Assembly: GCF_042679605.1 (NCBI RefSeq)
Contig: NZ_JBHTMU010000007.1
Location: 1 to 64,000 of the forward strand
Reading direction: 5' to 3'
From: Litorisediminicola beolgyonensis
GTDB taxonomy: Bacteria; Pseudomonadota; Alphaproteobacteria; Rhodobacterales; Rhodobacteraceae
DNA length: 64,000 nucleotides
The notes beneath the pieces were generated by a model, which did no database searches, was not told the DNA's origin, and was given only the letters and a program-made list of their open reading frames with translations. Below are positions 24,763 through 33,518 of this stretch, one piece after another; position 1 is the first letter of the stretch; the number at the start of each line of letters is the position of its first letter. A program made the position numbers and the translations under genes.

Positions 24763-25890
24763 TCAAGCTGCGCCGCGCAAGCCCGGACGTGCCCGCGCGA
24801 GCCAGAGGAGCATCATGGCCAGGGGGCCTGCGTTGATCTCGCCGCTGTCGAACAGCGCCATCGCGTCGTCGAAACTGAGGACATGGGCGCGGATGTCCTC
24901 ATTCTCGGCATCGAGGCCCGCGAGCCGCATGCCGCGGCCCTCGAGATCGCAGATCCCGAGATAACAGTGGAAAAACTCGGTCGAATAGCCCGGCGAGGCA
25001 TAGACGCGGGTCATGCGCTCGACCGCGGAGAGCTCGATATGCGCCTCTTCGCGGGCCTCGCGGATGACGCACTCGGCCGGGTCCTCGCCCGCCTCGACCA
25101 GCCCGGCGACCGGCTCGAGCACCCAGGGCGCGGCATCGCCGCGGCAGAGCGGGCCGTAGCGCAGCTGTTCGATCAACAAAACCTGATCGGTGGCCGGGTC
25201 GTAGGGCAGGACCAGCGCGGCGTCGAAGGCGATGAAGCTTTCGCGGGTGATCCGGTCGCTCGTGCCACCGGCGAAATGCGGATATTGCAGGTCGAACTCG
25301 GCCATGCGGAAAAAGCCGTTGAACGGGTAGCGCGTCTCGAAACGCTGCATGTCCTCGGCGCGAAAGCTCGCGCGGAGCGTCTGCGGCGCAGTGTCCCGAG
25401 CGAGAATGCGCGCCCAGCCACGCGCGCAGAAGAACGGCCAGAGCGCCTGCACCGCTTCGGGCGATTGATGACCGTAGCGGGCCATCACCTCTTCGGCGGC
25501 TAGAAGCGTGATTTCGCCCCAGTCGCGCTGCCACCCCTCGAGGCTCCAGGGCGCGCCCGCCTGCCAGGTCTCGCCCAGCGGAAAGAACACCCGCGCCTCG
25601 GCGGGGCCGGTCTCGGTCGTGACGGTGAGCGGGCGCAGCTCGAACGCGAACCCGCCCTCGTAGAAGGCCAGCCGCGCGACATCCTCGTCGCTCAGATCGC
25701 GCAGGAGAAGACCGGACGCCGCGGCGCCGGGCTGGGCCTCGATCATCGGGAAATTGTGCCCCGTCACGGCGCGGCAGGCATAGCCGTCGAGCCGGGCGGT
25801 CAGGGGCGCAAGCGCGTCCTCGGCGCGGTCCAGCACCAGCGCGAGCAGCGGCAGATGCCGAAGCGTGCCGTAGAAGAACAGGTCGGACAG
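24763..25890 (-). CDS. trgB: TrgB: gamma-glutamylcyclotransferase-like plus Nudix (ADP-ribose pyrophosphatase) fusion
   Basis: The protein has two domains. The N-terminal part begins FFYGTLRHLPLL, the YGTL signature of the gamma-glutamylcyclotransferase fold. The C-terminal half is a Nudix hydrolase of the ADP-ribose pyrophosphatase type; its Nudix box reads GLVEAGEDPAECVIREAREE, with the terminal glycine not conserved. This is the layout of TrgB of the trgAB-cysK locus. No ATG, GTG or TTG lies in frame before FFYGTL. The best start is a CTG at 25890 (reading MSDLFFYGTL) with GGAG eight bases upstream, just after the trgA stop, giving 375 residues. A GTG at 25836 would delete the YGTL motif. 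Confidence 0.85.
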   Translation of the reverse strand: MSDLFFYGTLRHLPLLALVLDRAEDALAPLTARLDGYACRAVTGHNFPMIEAQPGAAASGLLLRDLSDEDVARLAFYEGGFAFELRPLTVTTETGPAEARVFFPLGETWQAGAPWSLEGWQRDWGEITLLAAEEVMARYGHQSPEAVQALWPFFCARGWARILARDTAPQTLRASFRAEDMQRFETRYPFNGFFRMAEFDLQYPHFAGGTSDRITRESFIAFDAALVLPYDPATDQVLLIEQLRYGPLCRGDAAPWVLEPVAGLVEAGEDPAECVIREAREEAHIELSAVERMTRVYASPGYSTEFFHCYLGICDLEGRGMRLAGLDAENEDIRAHVLSFDDAMALFDSGEINAGPLAMMLLWLARARPGLRGAA

Positions 25891-25894
25891 GGAC

Positions 25895-26335
25895 TTATCT
25901 CCAGTGCTTCGCGGCTTTCTCGGACGCGAAGCCCACCACGATCGCGCCGATCAGGAGCGGGCCGATCACCGAGGGCACCATCATCGTTCCGGCATAGTCG
26001 ATGAAGAGAACGAAGGCCTCGTTCAGGGCTTCCATTGCGCCGTGGAACCGGTGCTTCATGGACAGGCGGAACATCTCGTAGAGCGCCTGCACGGCCAGTC
26101 CCCAGACCACCAGCGCCACCACGCCGGTCAGACCGTTCGAGACCGCCGCCGCCCAGCCGCGGCCGACACGCTTGCCGACCACGATCCAGCCCGCCAGGAA
26201 TCCGAGCACCGCGTTGACGATCGAGAAGATGCCGAAATCGGTGCTGTCGGGCAGGAGCTCCTTGATCAGCTCCGAGATAAGATATCCGAGCGCCGCCATG
26301 AGAAGGGCAGCGACCAGTTTCGGAGCAGTGGGCAT
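25895..26335 (-). CDS. trgA: TrgA-family inner-membrane protein
   Basis: The 146-residue product has about four hydrophobic helices (KLVAALLMAALGYLISELI, FSIVNAVLGFLAGWIVVG, LTGVVALVVWGLAVQALY and VPSVIGPLLIGAIVVGF), fitting TrgA, a membrane protein of the Rhodobacter tellurite-resistance locus with no known reaction. The ATG at 26335 follows the cfa stop by 4 bases and lacks a strong ribosome-binding site, so it may depend on translation of cfa. trgB starts about 4 bases after its stop. Confidence 0.85.
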   Translation of the reverse strand: MPTAPKLVAALLMAALGYLISELIKELLPDSTDFGIFSIVNAVLGFLAGWIVVGKRVGRGWAAAVSNGLTGVVALVVWGLAVQALYEMFRLSMKHRFHGAMEALNEAFVLFIDYAGTMMVPSVIGPLLIGAIVVGFASEKAAKHWR

Positions 26336-26339
26336 AAGA

Positions 26340-27569
26340 TCAAGAACTCGGCTTTGTGACAGTGATCTGCGTAACGTCGCAATTACCTGAACTGAAAGTC
26401 GCGGCACATGAAGTCAGGTAGAAGTTCCACATCCTGCGGAAGCGTTCGTCAAACCCCAGCCGCCCGATCTCGTCCCATTTTTCGTTGAATGTGTCATGCC
26501 AGCGACGCAGCGTCTGGCTGTAGCTCGGCCCGAACTCGATGCTGCGGGCGACCTCGAGCCCGGCGCGGCGGATCTCGTCGCGCAAGACCACCGGCGAGGG
26601 CAGCATGCCGCCCGGGAAGATGTATTTCTGGATGAAATCGACGCCGCGCTTGTAGACCTGCCAGCGGCGGTGCTGGACGGTGATGATCTGCAGCGTGGCG
26701 CAGCCTCCCGGTTTCAGGCGGTCGCGCACCGTCTCGAAATAGACCGGCCAGTATTTCTCGCCCACCGCCTCGAACATCTCGATCGAGGCGATGCCGTCAT
26801 AGCTGCCGCGCTCGTCGCGGTAATCCTGCAGCTTCAGCGTGACCCGATCCTCGAGACCGGCGCGGCGAATGCGCTCCTGCGCATAGGCGAGCTGCTCGCG
26901 GCTGATGGTCAGTCCGGTGACCCGGAGGCCCCGCTCTTTCGCGGCGTATTCGGCGAAGCCGCCCCAGCCGCAGCCGATCTCGAGCACATGATCGCCGGGC
27001 TTCGCGCCCATCTGGTCGACCATCGAGGCGTATTTGCGGATCTGCGCCTTCTCGGTGCTCTCCTGCCCGGTCTCGAAGAGTGCCGAGGAATAGGTCATCG
27101 TGTCGTCGAGCCAGAGCCCGTAGAACTGGTTCCCGAGATCGTAGTGATACGAGATGTTCTTCTTGGCCTGGCGCTTGGAGTTGTTCTGCAGCCAGAAGCG
27201 CAGCATCTCGTAGGCGCGGATCAGGCGCTGGCCGGGAAAGCCGTCATAGATGTCGTCATTGTCCGCATGGACGAGATCCATGAAGGCCATGAGGTCCGGC
27301 GTCGACCACCATTGATCGAGATAGGCGTCGCAGAAGCCCAGGTCGCCTTCGCGGATCAGCCGAGCGAAGAGATCGGGGTTGTGGATATGCAGCTCGGCCA
27401 TGGGGCCGGGATTGCGCCCCTCGGCCCGGAAGGTGCGCCCGTCGGGCAGGACGAAATCGATCCGCCCGTTGTTCATGTCTGAGGCCATGGAAAAGACCTG
27501 CGCGAAATAGCGCGGCAGGTTGCCTTCACCCTCGGTGTCTGTCCGGATCGTCACGTTCGTCACCCTCAT
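26340..27569 (-). CDS. Cyclopropane-fatty-acyl-phospholipid synthase family methyltransferase
   Basis: CFA synthases transfer a methylene from S-adenosylmethionine to unsaturated acyl chains of membrane lipids. The 409-residue product has the N-terminal lipid-binding part, then the SAM-binding motif VLEIGCGWGGFAEYAA and the family signatures ISYHYDLGNQFYGLWLDDTMTYSSA, SIEMFEAVGEKYWP and FIQKYIFPGGMLPS. Related CfaS-family enzymes with other lipid substrates exist, so the exact product is not certain. It follows phr and precedes trgA on the same strand. Confidence 0.9.
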   Translation of the reverse strand: MRVTNVTIRTDTEGEGNLPRYFAQVFSMASDMNNGRIDFVLPDGRTFRAEGRNPGPMAELHIHNPDLFARLIREGDLGFCDAYLDQWWSTPDLMAFMDLVHADNDDIYDGFPGQRLIRAYEMLRFWLQNNSKRQAKKNISYHYDLGNQFYGLWLDDTMTYSSALFETGQESTEKAQIRKYASMVDQMGAKPGDHVLEIGCGWGGFAEYAAKERGLRVTGLTISREQLAYAQERIRRAGLEDRVTLKLQDYRDERGSYDGIASIEMFEAVGEKYWPVYFETVRDRLKPGGCATLQIITVQHRRWQVYKRGVDFIQKYIFPGGMLPSPVVLRDEIRRAGLEVARSIEFGPSYSQTLRRWHDTFNEKWDEIGRLGFDERFRRMWNFYLTSCAATFSSGNCDVTQITVTKPSS

Positions 27570-27662
27570 TCTCCCGCCCGCTCGGGAGCCGCCACCCGTC
27601 AGATTGCAGTGGAGCCTAGCCGCGCGAAAACCGCTCTTTCAAGCCTAACCGGCGATCACAAT

Positions 27663-29084
27663 TCAGAAATCTCGATTTTCATACGCCTTGAGCGCCCGTT
27701 TTCGCCCCTCGTCGGCCTCGACGATCGGATCGGGATAGGGATCGTCGGGCGACATGTGCCAGCGCTCGGGGATCGCGTCGAAATAGCTGAGCGCGGTGTC
27801 CGAGGGCTGCTCCTGCCCTTCGGCGATCCACGCCCGGACATAAGTGCGCTCCTTGTCGAAGCGATCGAGCTGCGTTTCGGGGTTGAAGACGCGGAAATAC
27901 GGGGTCGCATCCGGGCCCGATCCCGCCGACCATTGCCAGCCCATCGCGTTCGAGGCCGGATCCCAGTCGATCAGGCAGTCCTCGAACCAGTCCTTGCCGA
28001 TCTTCCAGTGACACATCAGGTGCTTGGTCAGGTAGGACGCGACGATCATCCGGCCGCGATTGTGCATCCGCCCGGTCACGTACATCTCCCGCATGGCCGC
28101 ATCGACGAAAGCGATGCCGGTGCGGCCCTGTTTCCAGGCCTTCACCTCCTTCAGCCGTTCGTCCTCGTTCCAGGGGAAGGCGTCCCAGTCTTCCTTCCAG
28201 TTCTCGCTGACAATCCGCGGCGTGTGCCACATCAGGTGATAGGCGAACTCGCGCCAGACGAGCTCCTGCAGGAAGGTCTCGGCCCCCTCCTTGCCCTCCT
28301 CGCGCGCCCGCAGCCCGGCATGCCAGCACTGATGCGGGGTGATCTCGCCGAGGCTCAGGTTCTCCGACAGGCCCGAGGTGCCGTCGACCGAGGGGATGTC
28401 GCGGGTCTCGTCGTAATCGGCGACTTTGCTGGCCATGAAGGCCCCCAGCCGCGCCTGCGCCGCCTCTTCGCCCAAACGCACATGCGGACGCACCACATCC
28501 GCGCCGCGCCGCATGCCCGCGCCAAGCCCCCAATCGTCGAGCGCTTCGCTGTCGGGCCAGCTCTGCGGCGCGGTGAGCGTGTCCGGCGTTCCGAGCGGCG
28601 CGCGGATCTCGCGATCCTTCACCGCGCGCCAGAACGGTGTGTAGACCTTGTAGAAGCCCCCCTGCTTGGTCTCGACCGTCCAGGGCTCATGCAGTAGGTG
28701 GCCTTCGCGGCTTTGCGCATCGACGCCTTTCTCCTTCAGCGCCGATTTCACCGCCTCGTCGCGGGAGACGCTGTCGGGATCGTAGGCGCGCATCCACCAG
28801 ACCGCGCCCGCGCCGGTCTCCTCGACCAGCGCTTCGAGCGCTTCGCGGGCGGGGCCAGAGCGCAGGATCAGGCGCGATCCCTTCTCGCCCAGCCGTTTGG
28901 CGAAGGCCCCGACCCCGAGCCCGAGCCGCCATTGCGGCGCCGTGCCGAGCCCGTCGACCACGTGGTCGCGAATGAAGACCGGGATGACCGGGCGGCCGGT
29001 CTTGGCCGCCTCGAAGAGCGCCGGATGGTCCGAGAGCCGCAGGTCGCGGCGATGCCAGATCAGGATGGGAGAGCGGTCGGCCAC
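27663..29084 (-). CDS. phr: Deoxyribodipyrimidine photolyase
   Basis: This is a 473-residue class I-type photolyase with canonical order: the antenna domain first (ILIWHRRDLRLSDHPALFEAA), then the FAD domain (LVWREFAYHLMWHTPR, GRMHNRGRMIVASYLTKHL, and WQWSAGSGPDATPYFRVFNP). The C-terminal helices carry the Trp residues usually used for electron transfer to FAD. It repairs UV-induced cyclobutane pyrimidine dimers with blue light. It is a useful internal comparison for the domain-swapped protein at 8383-9570. It lies just downstream of mfd, another UV-damage gene. Confidence 0.94.
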   Translation of the reverse strand: MADRSPILIWHRRDLRLSDHPALFEAAKTGRPVIPVFIRDHVVDGLGTAPQWRLGLGVGAFAKRLGEKGSRLILRSGPAREALEALVEETGAGAVWWMRAYDPDSVSRDEAVKSALKEKGVDAQSREGHLLHEPWTVETKQGGFYKVYTPFWRAVKDREIRAPLGTPDTLTAPQSWPDSEALDDWGLGAGMRRGADVVRPHVRLGEEAAQARLGAFMASKVADYDETRDIPSVDGTSGLSENLSLGEITPHQCWHAGLRAREEGKEGAETFLQELVWREFAYHLMWHTPRIVSENWKEDWDAFPWNEDERLKEVKAWKQGRTGIAFVDAAMREMYVTGRMHNRGRMIVASYLTKHLMCHWKIGKDWFEDCLIDWDPASNAMGWQWSAGSGPDATPYFRVFNPETQLDRFDKERTYVRAWIAEGQEQPSDTALSYFDAIPERWHMSPDDPYPDPIVEADEGRKRALKAYENRDF

Positions 29085-29191
29085 GAAGGTCCCTCGCGAG
29101 AGTCACGGTTTCCCGTCCACCTAGCGCGCGCCTGCGGCCTGCACAGCCGGAGACGCCGTGCCCGTTCTCGCGCTCCGGTGACGCCGCACCG

Positions 29192-29212
29192 CGAGGGGCG
29201 ACCCGCCCCTCG
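29192..29212. terminator. Hairpin between mfd and phr
   Basis: CGAGGGGCG (29192-29200) pairs perfectly with CGCCCCTCG (29204-29212) around a 3-base loop. It lies about 70 bases after the mfd stop on the minus strand. There is no U-tract. It may end or protect the mfd message, leaving a new promoter for phr. Confidence 0.4.
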
Positions 29213-29279
29213 CCCCCGCAGGATGATCGGGACGATCAGACTGCCAGACATGCGCGCGCGGAACGCGCGCTCCGCCGGA

Positions 29280-32200
29280 TCAGGCGGTCTCGCGCTTGGC
29301 GTCCCGGACCTTCTCGGCGAGGTCCCGGGCGATCGCGAACGCGCCCTGGATCTTGTCCTTGTCGCGCTTCCAGTCGCGGCGCACGACGATCTTGTTGTCG
29401 CGGATCTTCGCCAGCCCGTTCTGCGCCTGGACGAACTCCACAAGGCCCTGGGGGCTCGCGAACTTGTCGTTGTGGAACTGGATCGTCGCGCCTTTCGGGC
29501 CGGCATCGAGCTTGGCGATGCCTGCGCGTTTGCACATCGCCTTGATCCGCACCACCAGAAGCAGCGTGTTGACCTCGCGCGGGAGCTTGCCGAACCGGTC
29601 GATCAGCTCGGCCGCGAAGCCCTCGAGCTCGACCTTCGTCGTCAGCGACGACAGTCGGCGATAGAGCCCCAGCCGCACGTCGAGATCGGGCACGTAGTCT
29701 TCGGGGATCAGCACCGGCACGCCGAGATTGATCTGCGGCGCCCAGTGATCGTCGGCCTCCGACAGCCCCTCCATCTCGCCCGAGCGGATCTTGGCGATCG
29801 CCTCTTCCAGCATCGACTGGTACAACTCGTAGCCCACGTCGCGCATCTGGCCGGATTGCTCCTCGCCCAGAAGATTGCCCGCCCCCCGAATATCGAGGTC
29901 CTGGCTTGCCAGCGTGAACCCCGCCCCGAGCGTGTCGAGCGAGCCCAGCACCCGCAGCCGCTTTTCGGCCCCGGGCGTCAGCTTGGCCCGTGGCTTGGTG
30001 GTCAGGTAGGCATAGGCGCGGGTCTTCGAGCGCCCCACCCGGCCCCGGATCTGGTAAAGCTGCGCGAGGCCGAACATGTCGGCGCGGTGCACGATCATCG
30101 TGTTGGCCGTCGGGATATCGAGACCCGACTCGACGATGGTCGTGGCCAGAAGCACGTCGTTTTTGCCGTCGTAAAAGGCGTTCATCCGGTCGTCGAGCTC
30201 GCCCGGCGCCATCTGCCCATGCGCCACCATGTAGGACACCTCGGGCACCTGGTCGCGCAGGAACTCCTCGATCTCCGCGAGATCCGAGATGCGCGGCACC
30301 ACGAAAAAGCTCTGCCCGCCGCGATAATGTTCGCGCAAGAGCGCCTCGCGCACCGTGACCGCGTCGAATTCCGAGACATAGGTGCGGATTGCCAGGCGGT
30401 CGACGGGCGGCGTGCCGATGATCGACAGGTCCCGCACGCCGGTCAGCGACAGCTGCAGCGTCCGCGGAATCGGCGTCGCCGTCAGCGTGAGGACATGGAT
30501 GTCCGAGCGCAGCTGTTTCAGACGCTCCTTGTGCGCGACGCCGAAATGCTGCTCCTCGTCGATGATCAGGAGCCCGAGGTTCTGGAACTTGATCGACTTG
30601 GCCAGAAGCGCGTGCGTGCCGACGACGATATCGACCGAACCCTTGGCGATGCCGTCTCGGGTCGCGGCGGCGTCCTTGGCCGAGACGAAGCGTGAGAGCG
30701 GACGGACCTCGAGCGGGAAGCCGCGGAAGCGTTCGGCGAACTCCTTGTAATGCTGGCGCGCCAGCAGCGTCGTCGGTGCGATCACCGCCACCTGCACGCC
30801 CGACATGGCGGCGACGAAGGCCGCGCGGATCGCCACCTCGGTCTTGCCGAAGCCCACGTCGCCGCAGACCAGCCGGTCCATCGGCTGGCCCGATTGCAGG
30901 TCGGCCATCACGTCCTCGATGGCGCGAAGCTGGTCCTCGGTCTCGGCATAGGGGAAGCGCGCGATAAAGGCGTCCCAGGCCCCTTGCGGCGGATCGAGGA
31001 TCGGCGCCTTCCGGAGCGCCCGTTCGGCGGCGATGCGGATGAGCCGGTCGGCCATCTCGCGGATACGCTCCTTGAGCCGGGCCTTCTTGGCCTGCCAGGC
31101 GCCCCCGCCCAAGCGGTCGAGAAGGCCGTCCTCGTGGCCGTATTTCGACAGAAGCTCGATGTTCTCGACGGGCAGGTAGAGCCGCGCGCCCTCGGCGTAG
31201 TCGAGGAGCAGGCATTCATGTGCGGCGCCCGCGGCGGTGATGACCTCCATGCCCTGGTAGCGCCCGATGCCGTGATCGACGTGAACAACCAGATCGCCAG
31301 GCGAAAGCGATTGAACTTCGCTCAGGAAGTTTTCGGCCTTGCGGCGTTTTTTCGGCTGGCGGATCAGCCGGTCACCGAGCACGTCCTGCTCGGAGATGAC
31401 GGTGATGCGGGACGCGGCGTCGGCTTTCGCACCGCTCTGCCACGGCCCCTCGAAGCCCGCCTCCAGCGCCCAGACAGCGAGGTAGAGACCGCGCTTGCCG
31501 ATCCGGGTCGCGTCGGTGATCGGGATCGCCTCAGCGAGCCCCTCGTCCTCGATCAGACCCGAAAGCCGCTCGCGCGCGCCCTCGGAATAGGAGGCCACGA
31601 CGACCGGCCCCTGTTGAAGCCTTGCCTTCACATGATCGGCCAGCGCAGCGAAAAGGCTCAGCTTTTCCTGCTGACGCTCCGGCGCGAAGTTGCGTCCGAT
31701 CCGCCCGCCGGCATCGACGACGCCCGGCCCGGAGCCCTGCGGCAAGGGATGGAACTGCACCACGCGCCGCCCGGTCACAGCCGCCTCCCAGGCGGCATCG
31801 TCGAGATAGAGCCCCTCGGGCGGCGCGGGTTTGTAGACCGTGTCCATCCGCCCCTTCTGGGACATCGCGTGCTTGCGGGTCTCGTACTGGTCGAGGATGC
31901 TCTCCCAGCGCGCCAGCCGCGCAGGCGTGACCTGGTCGTCCAGAAGCACCGGCGCGTCGGGCAGGTAGTCGAAGAGCGTCTCGAGCCGCTCGTGGAAGAA
32001 CGGCAGCCAGTGCTCGATCCCCTGGTGCTTTCGGCCCGCGCTGACTGCCTCGTAGAGCGGGTCCTGCGTGCCGCCCGCGCCGAACTCGACCCGGTAATTC
32101 TGGCGGAAGCGGGTGATCGCGTGCTCGTCGAGAATGACTTCGGAGACCGGGGCGAACTCGACCGCATCGAGCGTGTCGGTGGTGCGCTGGGTGGCCGGAT

Positions 32201-32759
32201 CGAAGCGCCGCGCGCCGTCGAGCACATCGCCGAAGAAATCGAGCCGTACCGGCCCGCCCTCGCCCGGAGGCCAGACGTCGATGAGACCGCCGCGGATGGC
32301 GTAGTCGCCCGGCTCGACCACGGTCGGCGCCTGGGTGAAGCCCATCCGCACCAGGAAGCCGCGCAGGCTGTACTCGTCGACACGCTCGCCCACCCGCGCG
32401 GAAAAGGCCGCCTCGCGCAGGAGCGCGCGGGCGGGAATGCGCTGGGTCGCAGCGTTGAGCGTCGTCAGAAGAACAAAGCGCGAGGGCATCTCGTGCACAA
32501 GCCCCGCGAGCGTCGCCATGCGCGCGGCCGAGATCTCGGCATGGGGCGAGACGCGGTCATAGGGCAGGCAGTCCCAGCCGGGGAAGGTCACCACCGGCAT
32601 GTCGGGCGCGAAGAAAGCCAGCGCGTCGCGCATCTGCGCAAGACGGCGGTCGTCGCGCGCGACATGGATGACGGGACCGCTGGCGGCCTCGTTCAGGACG
32701 AGGCGCGCGTCGAAGCCCTCGGGCGCGCCGCCCATGCGGATGTGCTGCTCTTTTGCCAT
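29280..32759 (-). CDS. mfd: Transcription-repair coupling factor
   Basis: Mfd removes RNA polymerase stalled at DNA lesions and recruits UvrA. The 1159-residue protein is normal length. In order it shows the UvrB-like N-terminal module, the RNA-polymerase-interacting domain around GDLVVHVDHGIGRYQG (about residue 490), Walker A CGDVGFGKTEVAIRAAF, the IDEEQHFGV motif, helicase motifs TLTATPIPRTLQLSL and QLYQIRGRVGRS, and the C-terminal TRCF domain. No premature stop is seen. Its start is set by MAKEQHIRMGGAPEG. Very long open frames on the other strand are a GC-rich artefact. Confidence 0.97.
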   Translation of the reverse strand: MAKEQHIRMGGAPEGFDARLVLNEAASGPVIHVARDDRRLAQMRDALAFFAPDMPVVTFPGWDCLPYDRVSPHAEISAARMATLAGLVHEMPSRFVLLTTLNAATQRIPARALLREAAFSARVGERVDEYSLRGFLVRMGFTQAPTVVEPGDYAIRGGLIDVWPPGEGGPVRLDFFGDVLDGARRFDPATQRTTDTLDAVEFAPVSEVILDEHAITRFRQNYRVEFGAGGTQDPLYEAVSAGRKHQGIEHWLPFFHERLETLFDYLPDAPVLLDDQVTPARLARWESILDQYETRKHAMSQKGRMDTVYKPAPPEGLYLDDAAWEAAVTGRRVVQFHPLPQGSGPGVVDAGGRIGRNFAPERQQEKLSLFAALADHVKARLQQGPVVVASYSEGARERLSGLIEDEGLAEAIPITDATRIGKRGLYLAVWALEAGFEGPWQSGAKADAASRITVISEQDVLGDRLIRQPKKRRKAENFLSEVQSLSPGDLVVHVDHGIGRYQGMEVITAAGAAHECLLLDYAEGARLYLPVENIELLSKYGHEDGLLDRLGGGAWQAKKARLKERIREMADRLIRIAAERALRKAPILDPPQGAWDAFIARFPYAETEDQLRAIEDVMADLQSGQPMDRLVCGDVGFGKTEVAIRAAFVAAMSGVQVAVIAPTTLLARQHYKEFAERFRGFPLEVRPLSRFVSAKDAAATRDGIAKGSVDIVVGTHALLAKSIKFQNLGLLIIDEEQHFGVAHKERLKQLRSDIHVLTLTATPIPRTLQLSLTGVRDLSIIGTPPVDRLAIRTYVSEFDAVTVREALLREHYRGGQSFFVVPRISDLAEIEEFLRDQVPEVSYMVAHGQMAPGELDDRMNAFYDGKNDVLLATTIVESGLDIPTANTMIVHRADMFGLAQLYQIRGRVGRSKTRAYAYLTTKPRAKLTPGAEKRLRVLGSLDTLGAGFTLASQDLDIRGAGNLLGEEQSGQMRDVGYELYQSMLEEAIAKIRSGEMEGLSEADDHWAPQINLGVPVLIPEDYVPDLDVRLGLYRRLSSLTTKVELEGFAAELIDRFGKLPREVNTLLLVVRIKAMCKRAGIAKLDAGPKGATIQFHNDKFASPQGLVEFVQAQNGLAKIRDNKIVVRRDWKRDKDKIQGAFAIARDLAEKVRDAKRETA

Positions 32760-32822
32760 GAGCGCTCAGATGGCCCGCGCAGGGCACGGCGTCAAGAAGC
32801 GGGACCGCCCTCGGGGGGACGG

Positions 32823-33347
32823 TCAGCCGAGCGCGCCCACCGAGAAGTTCTGGTACATGCCCCAGAGCGCGGTGACGAAGATCGAGATCATGCCGACCAC
32901 CTGAACCGAGAGACGGTGGCGCTGCAGCATCTTGCGCAGATCGGCGCCCACGGCCTCGCGCGCCTGGATCCGGCTGGCGGCGCGCACGCTCAGGAGTCCC
33001 ACCAGCGACATCGGCATCAGCATCAGGAACAGCGCCTGCGCCAGCTCCACGCCGAAGGCGAAGCCGAGGCTGGCGATGGCGGCCAGAAGGAACGAGCCGA
33101 GCATGACCAGCCAGAAGCCGCTTTCATTGGCGATGAAGAGCAGCCGGTTGGTGTTGATCCGGACGAGATCCTCGAGATCGGTCTCGGCGCGGCCGCCCGA
33201 GCGCGCGGCGCGGGTGACCATGTCGTAGGGCACGCCGAGGACCCAATGGCTGGTGGTCGACCACATCACCGCAAGCGCAATCCAGAACCACAGGTTGGAG
33301 AATGACCGAAGGTCGATCACCTCGAGAACTTTCAAGTGCCAATCCAC
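32823..33347 (-). CDS. Small inner-membrane protein, Rhodobacterales-conserved
   Basis: The 174-residue protein has four hydrophobic segments (LWFWIALAVMWSTTSHWVLG, FWLVMLGSFLLAAIASLGFA, LAQALFLMLMPMSLVGLLS and VQVVGMISIFVTALWGMYQ) with a charged loop between the first two. Homologues in this group are sometimes labelled as a component of the SufBCD complex; I see no evidence for that and treat the function as unknown. No ATG is available; a GTG at 33347 (reading MDWHLKVLEVIDLRSFSNLW) has GAGG eight bases upstream and fits best. Divergent from hemB. Confidence 0.8.
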   Translation of the reverse strand: MDWHLKVLEVIDLRSFSNLWFWIALAVMWSTTSHWVLGVPYDMVTRAARSGGRAETDLEDLVRINTNRLLFIANESGFWLVMLGSFLLAAIASLGFAFGVELAQALFLMLMPMSLVGLLSVRAASRIQAREAVGADLRKMLQRHRLSVQVVGMISIFVTALWGMYQNFSVGALG

Positions 33348-33518
33348 GCGCTGCGCCTCGATCTTCCGCCCCGTCGCGCGGTTGTAGCCCGGCCCCGGCG
33401 CAGGCGCCAGACGCCCCCGTGCGCGGCAGGCGGCGGCGTGGCAGAGCGACCACCGGCGCTGGACAAGACCGTCGCGGGCGGGCAGGACTGGAGCCCGGAA
33501 CGACAGGAGAGACGCGCC

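Noticed and set aside
32823..33347. Label 'component of SufBCD complex'
   Set aside because: No suf genes are near and the protein is just a four-helix membrane protein. I left the function open.
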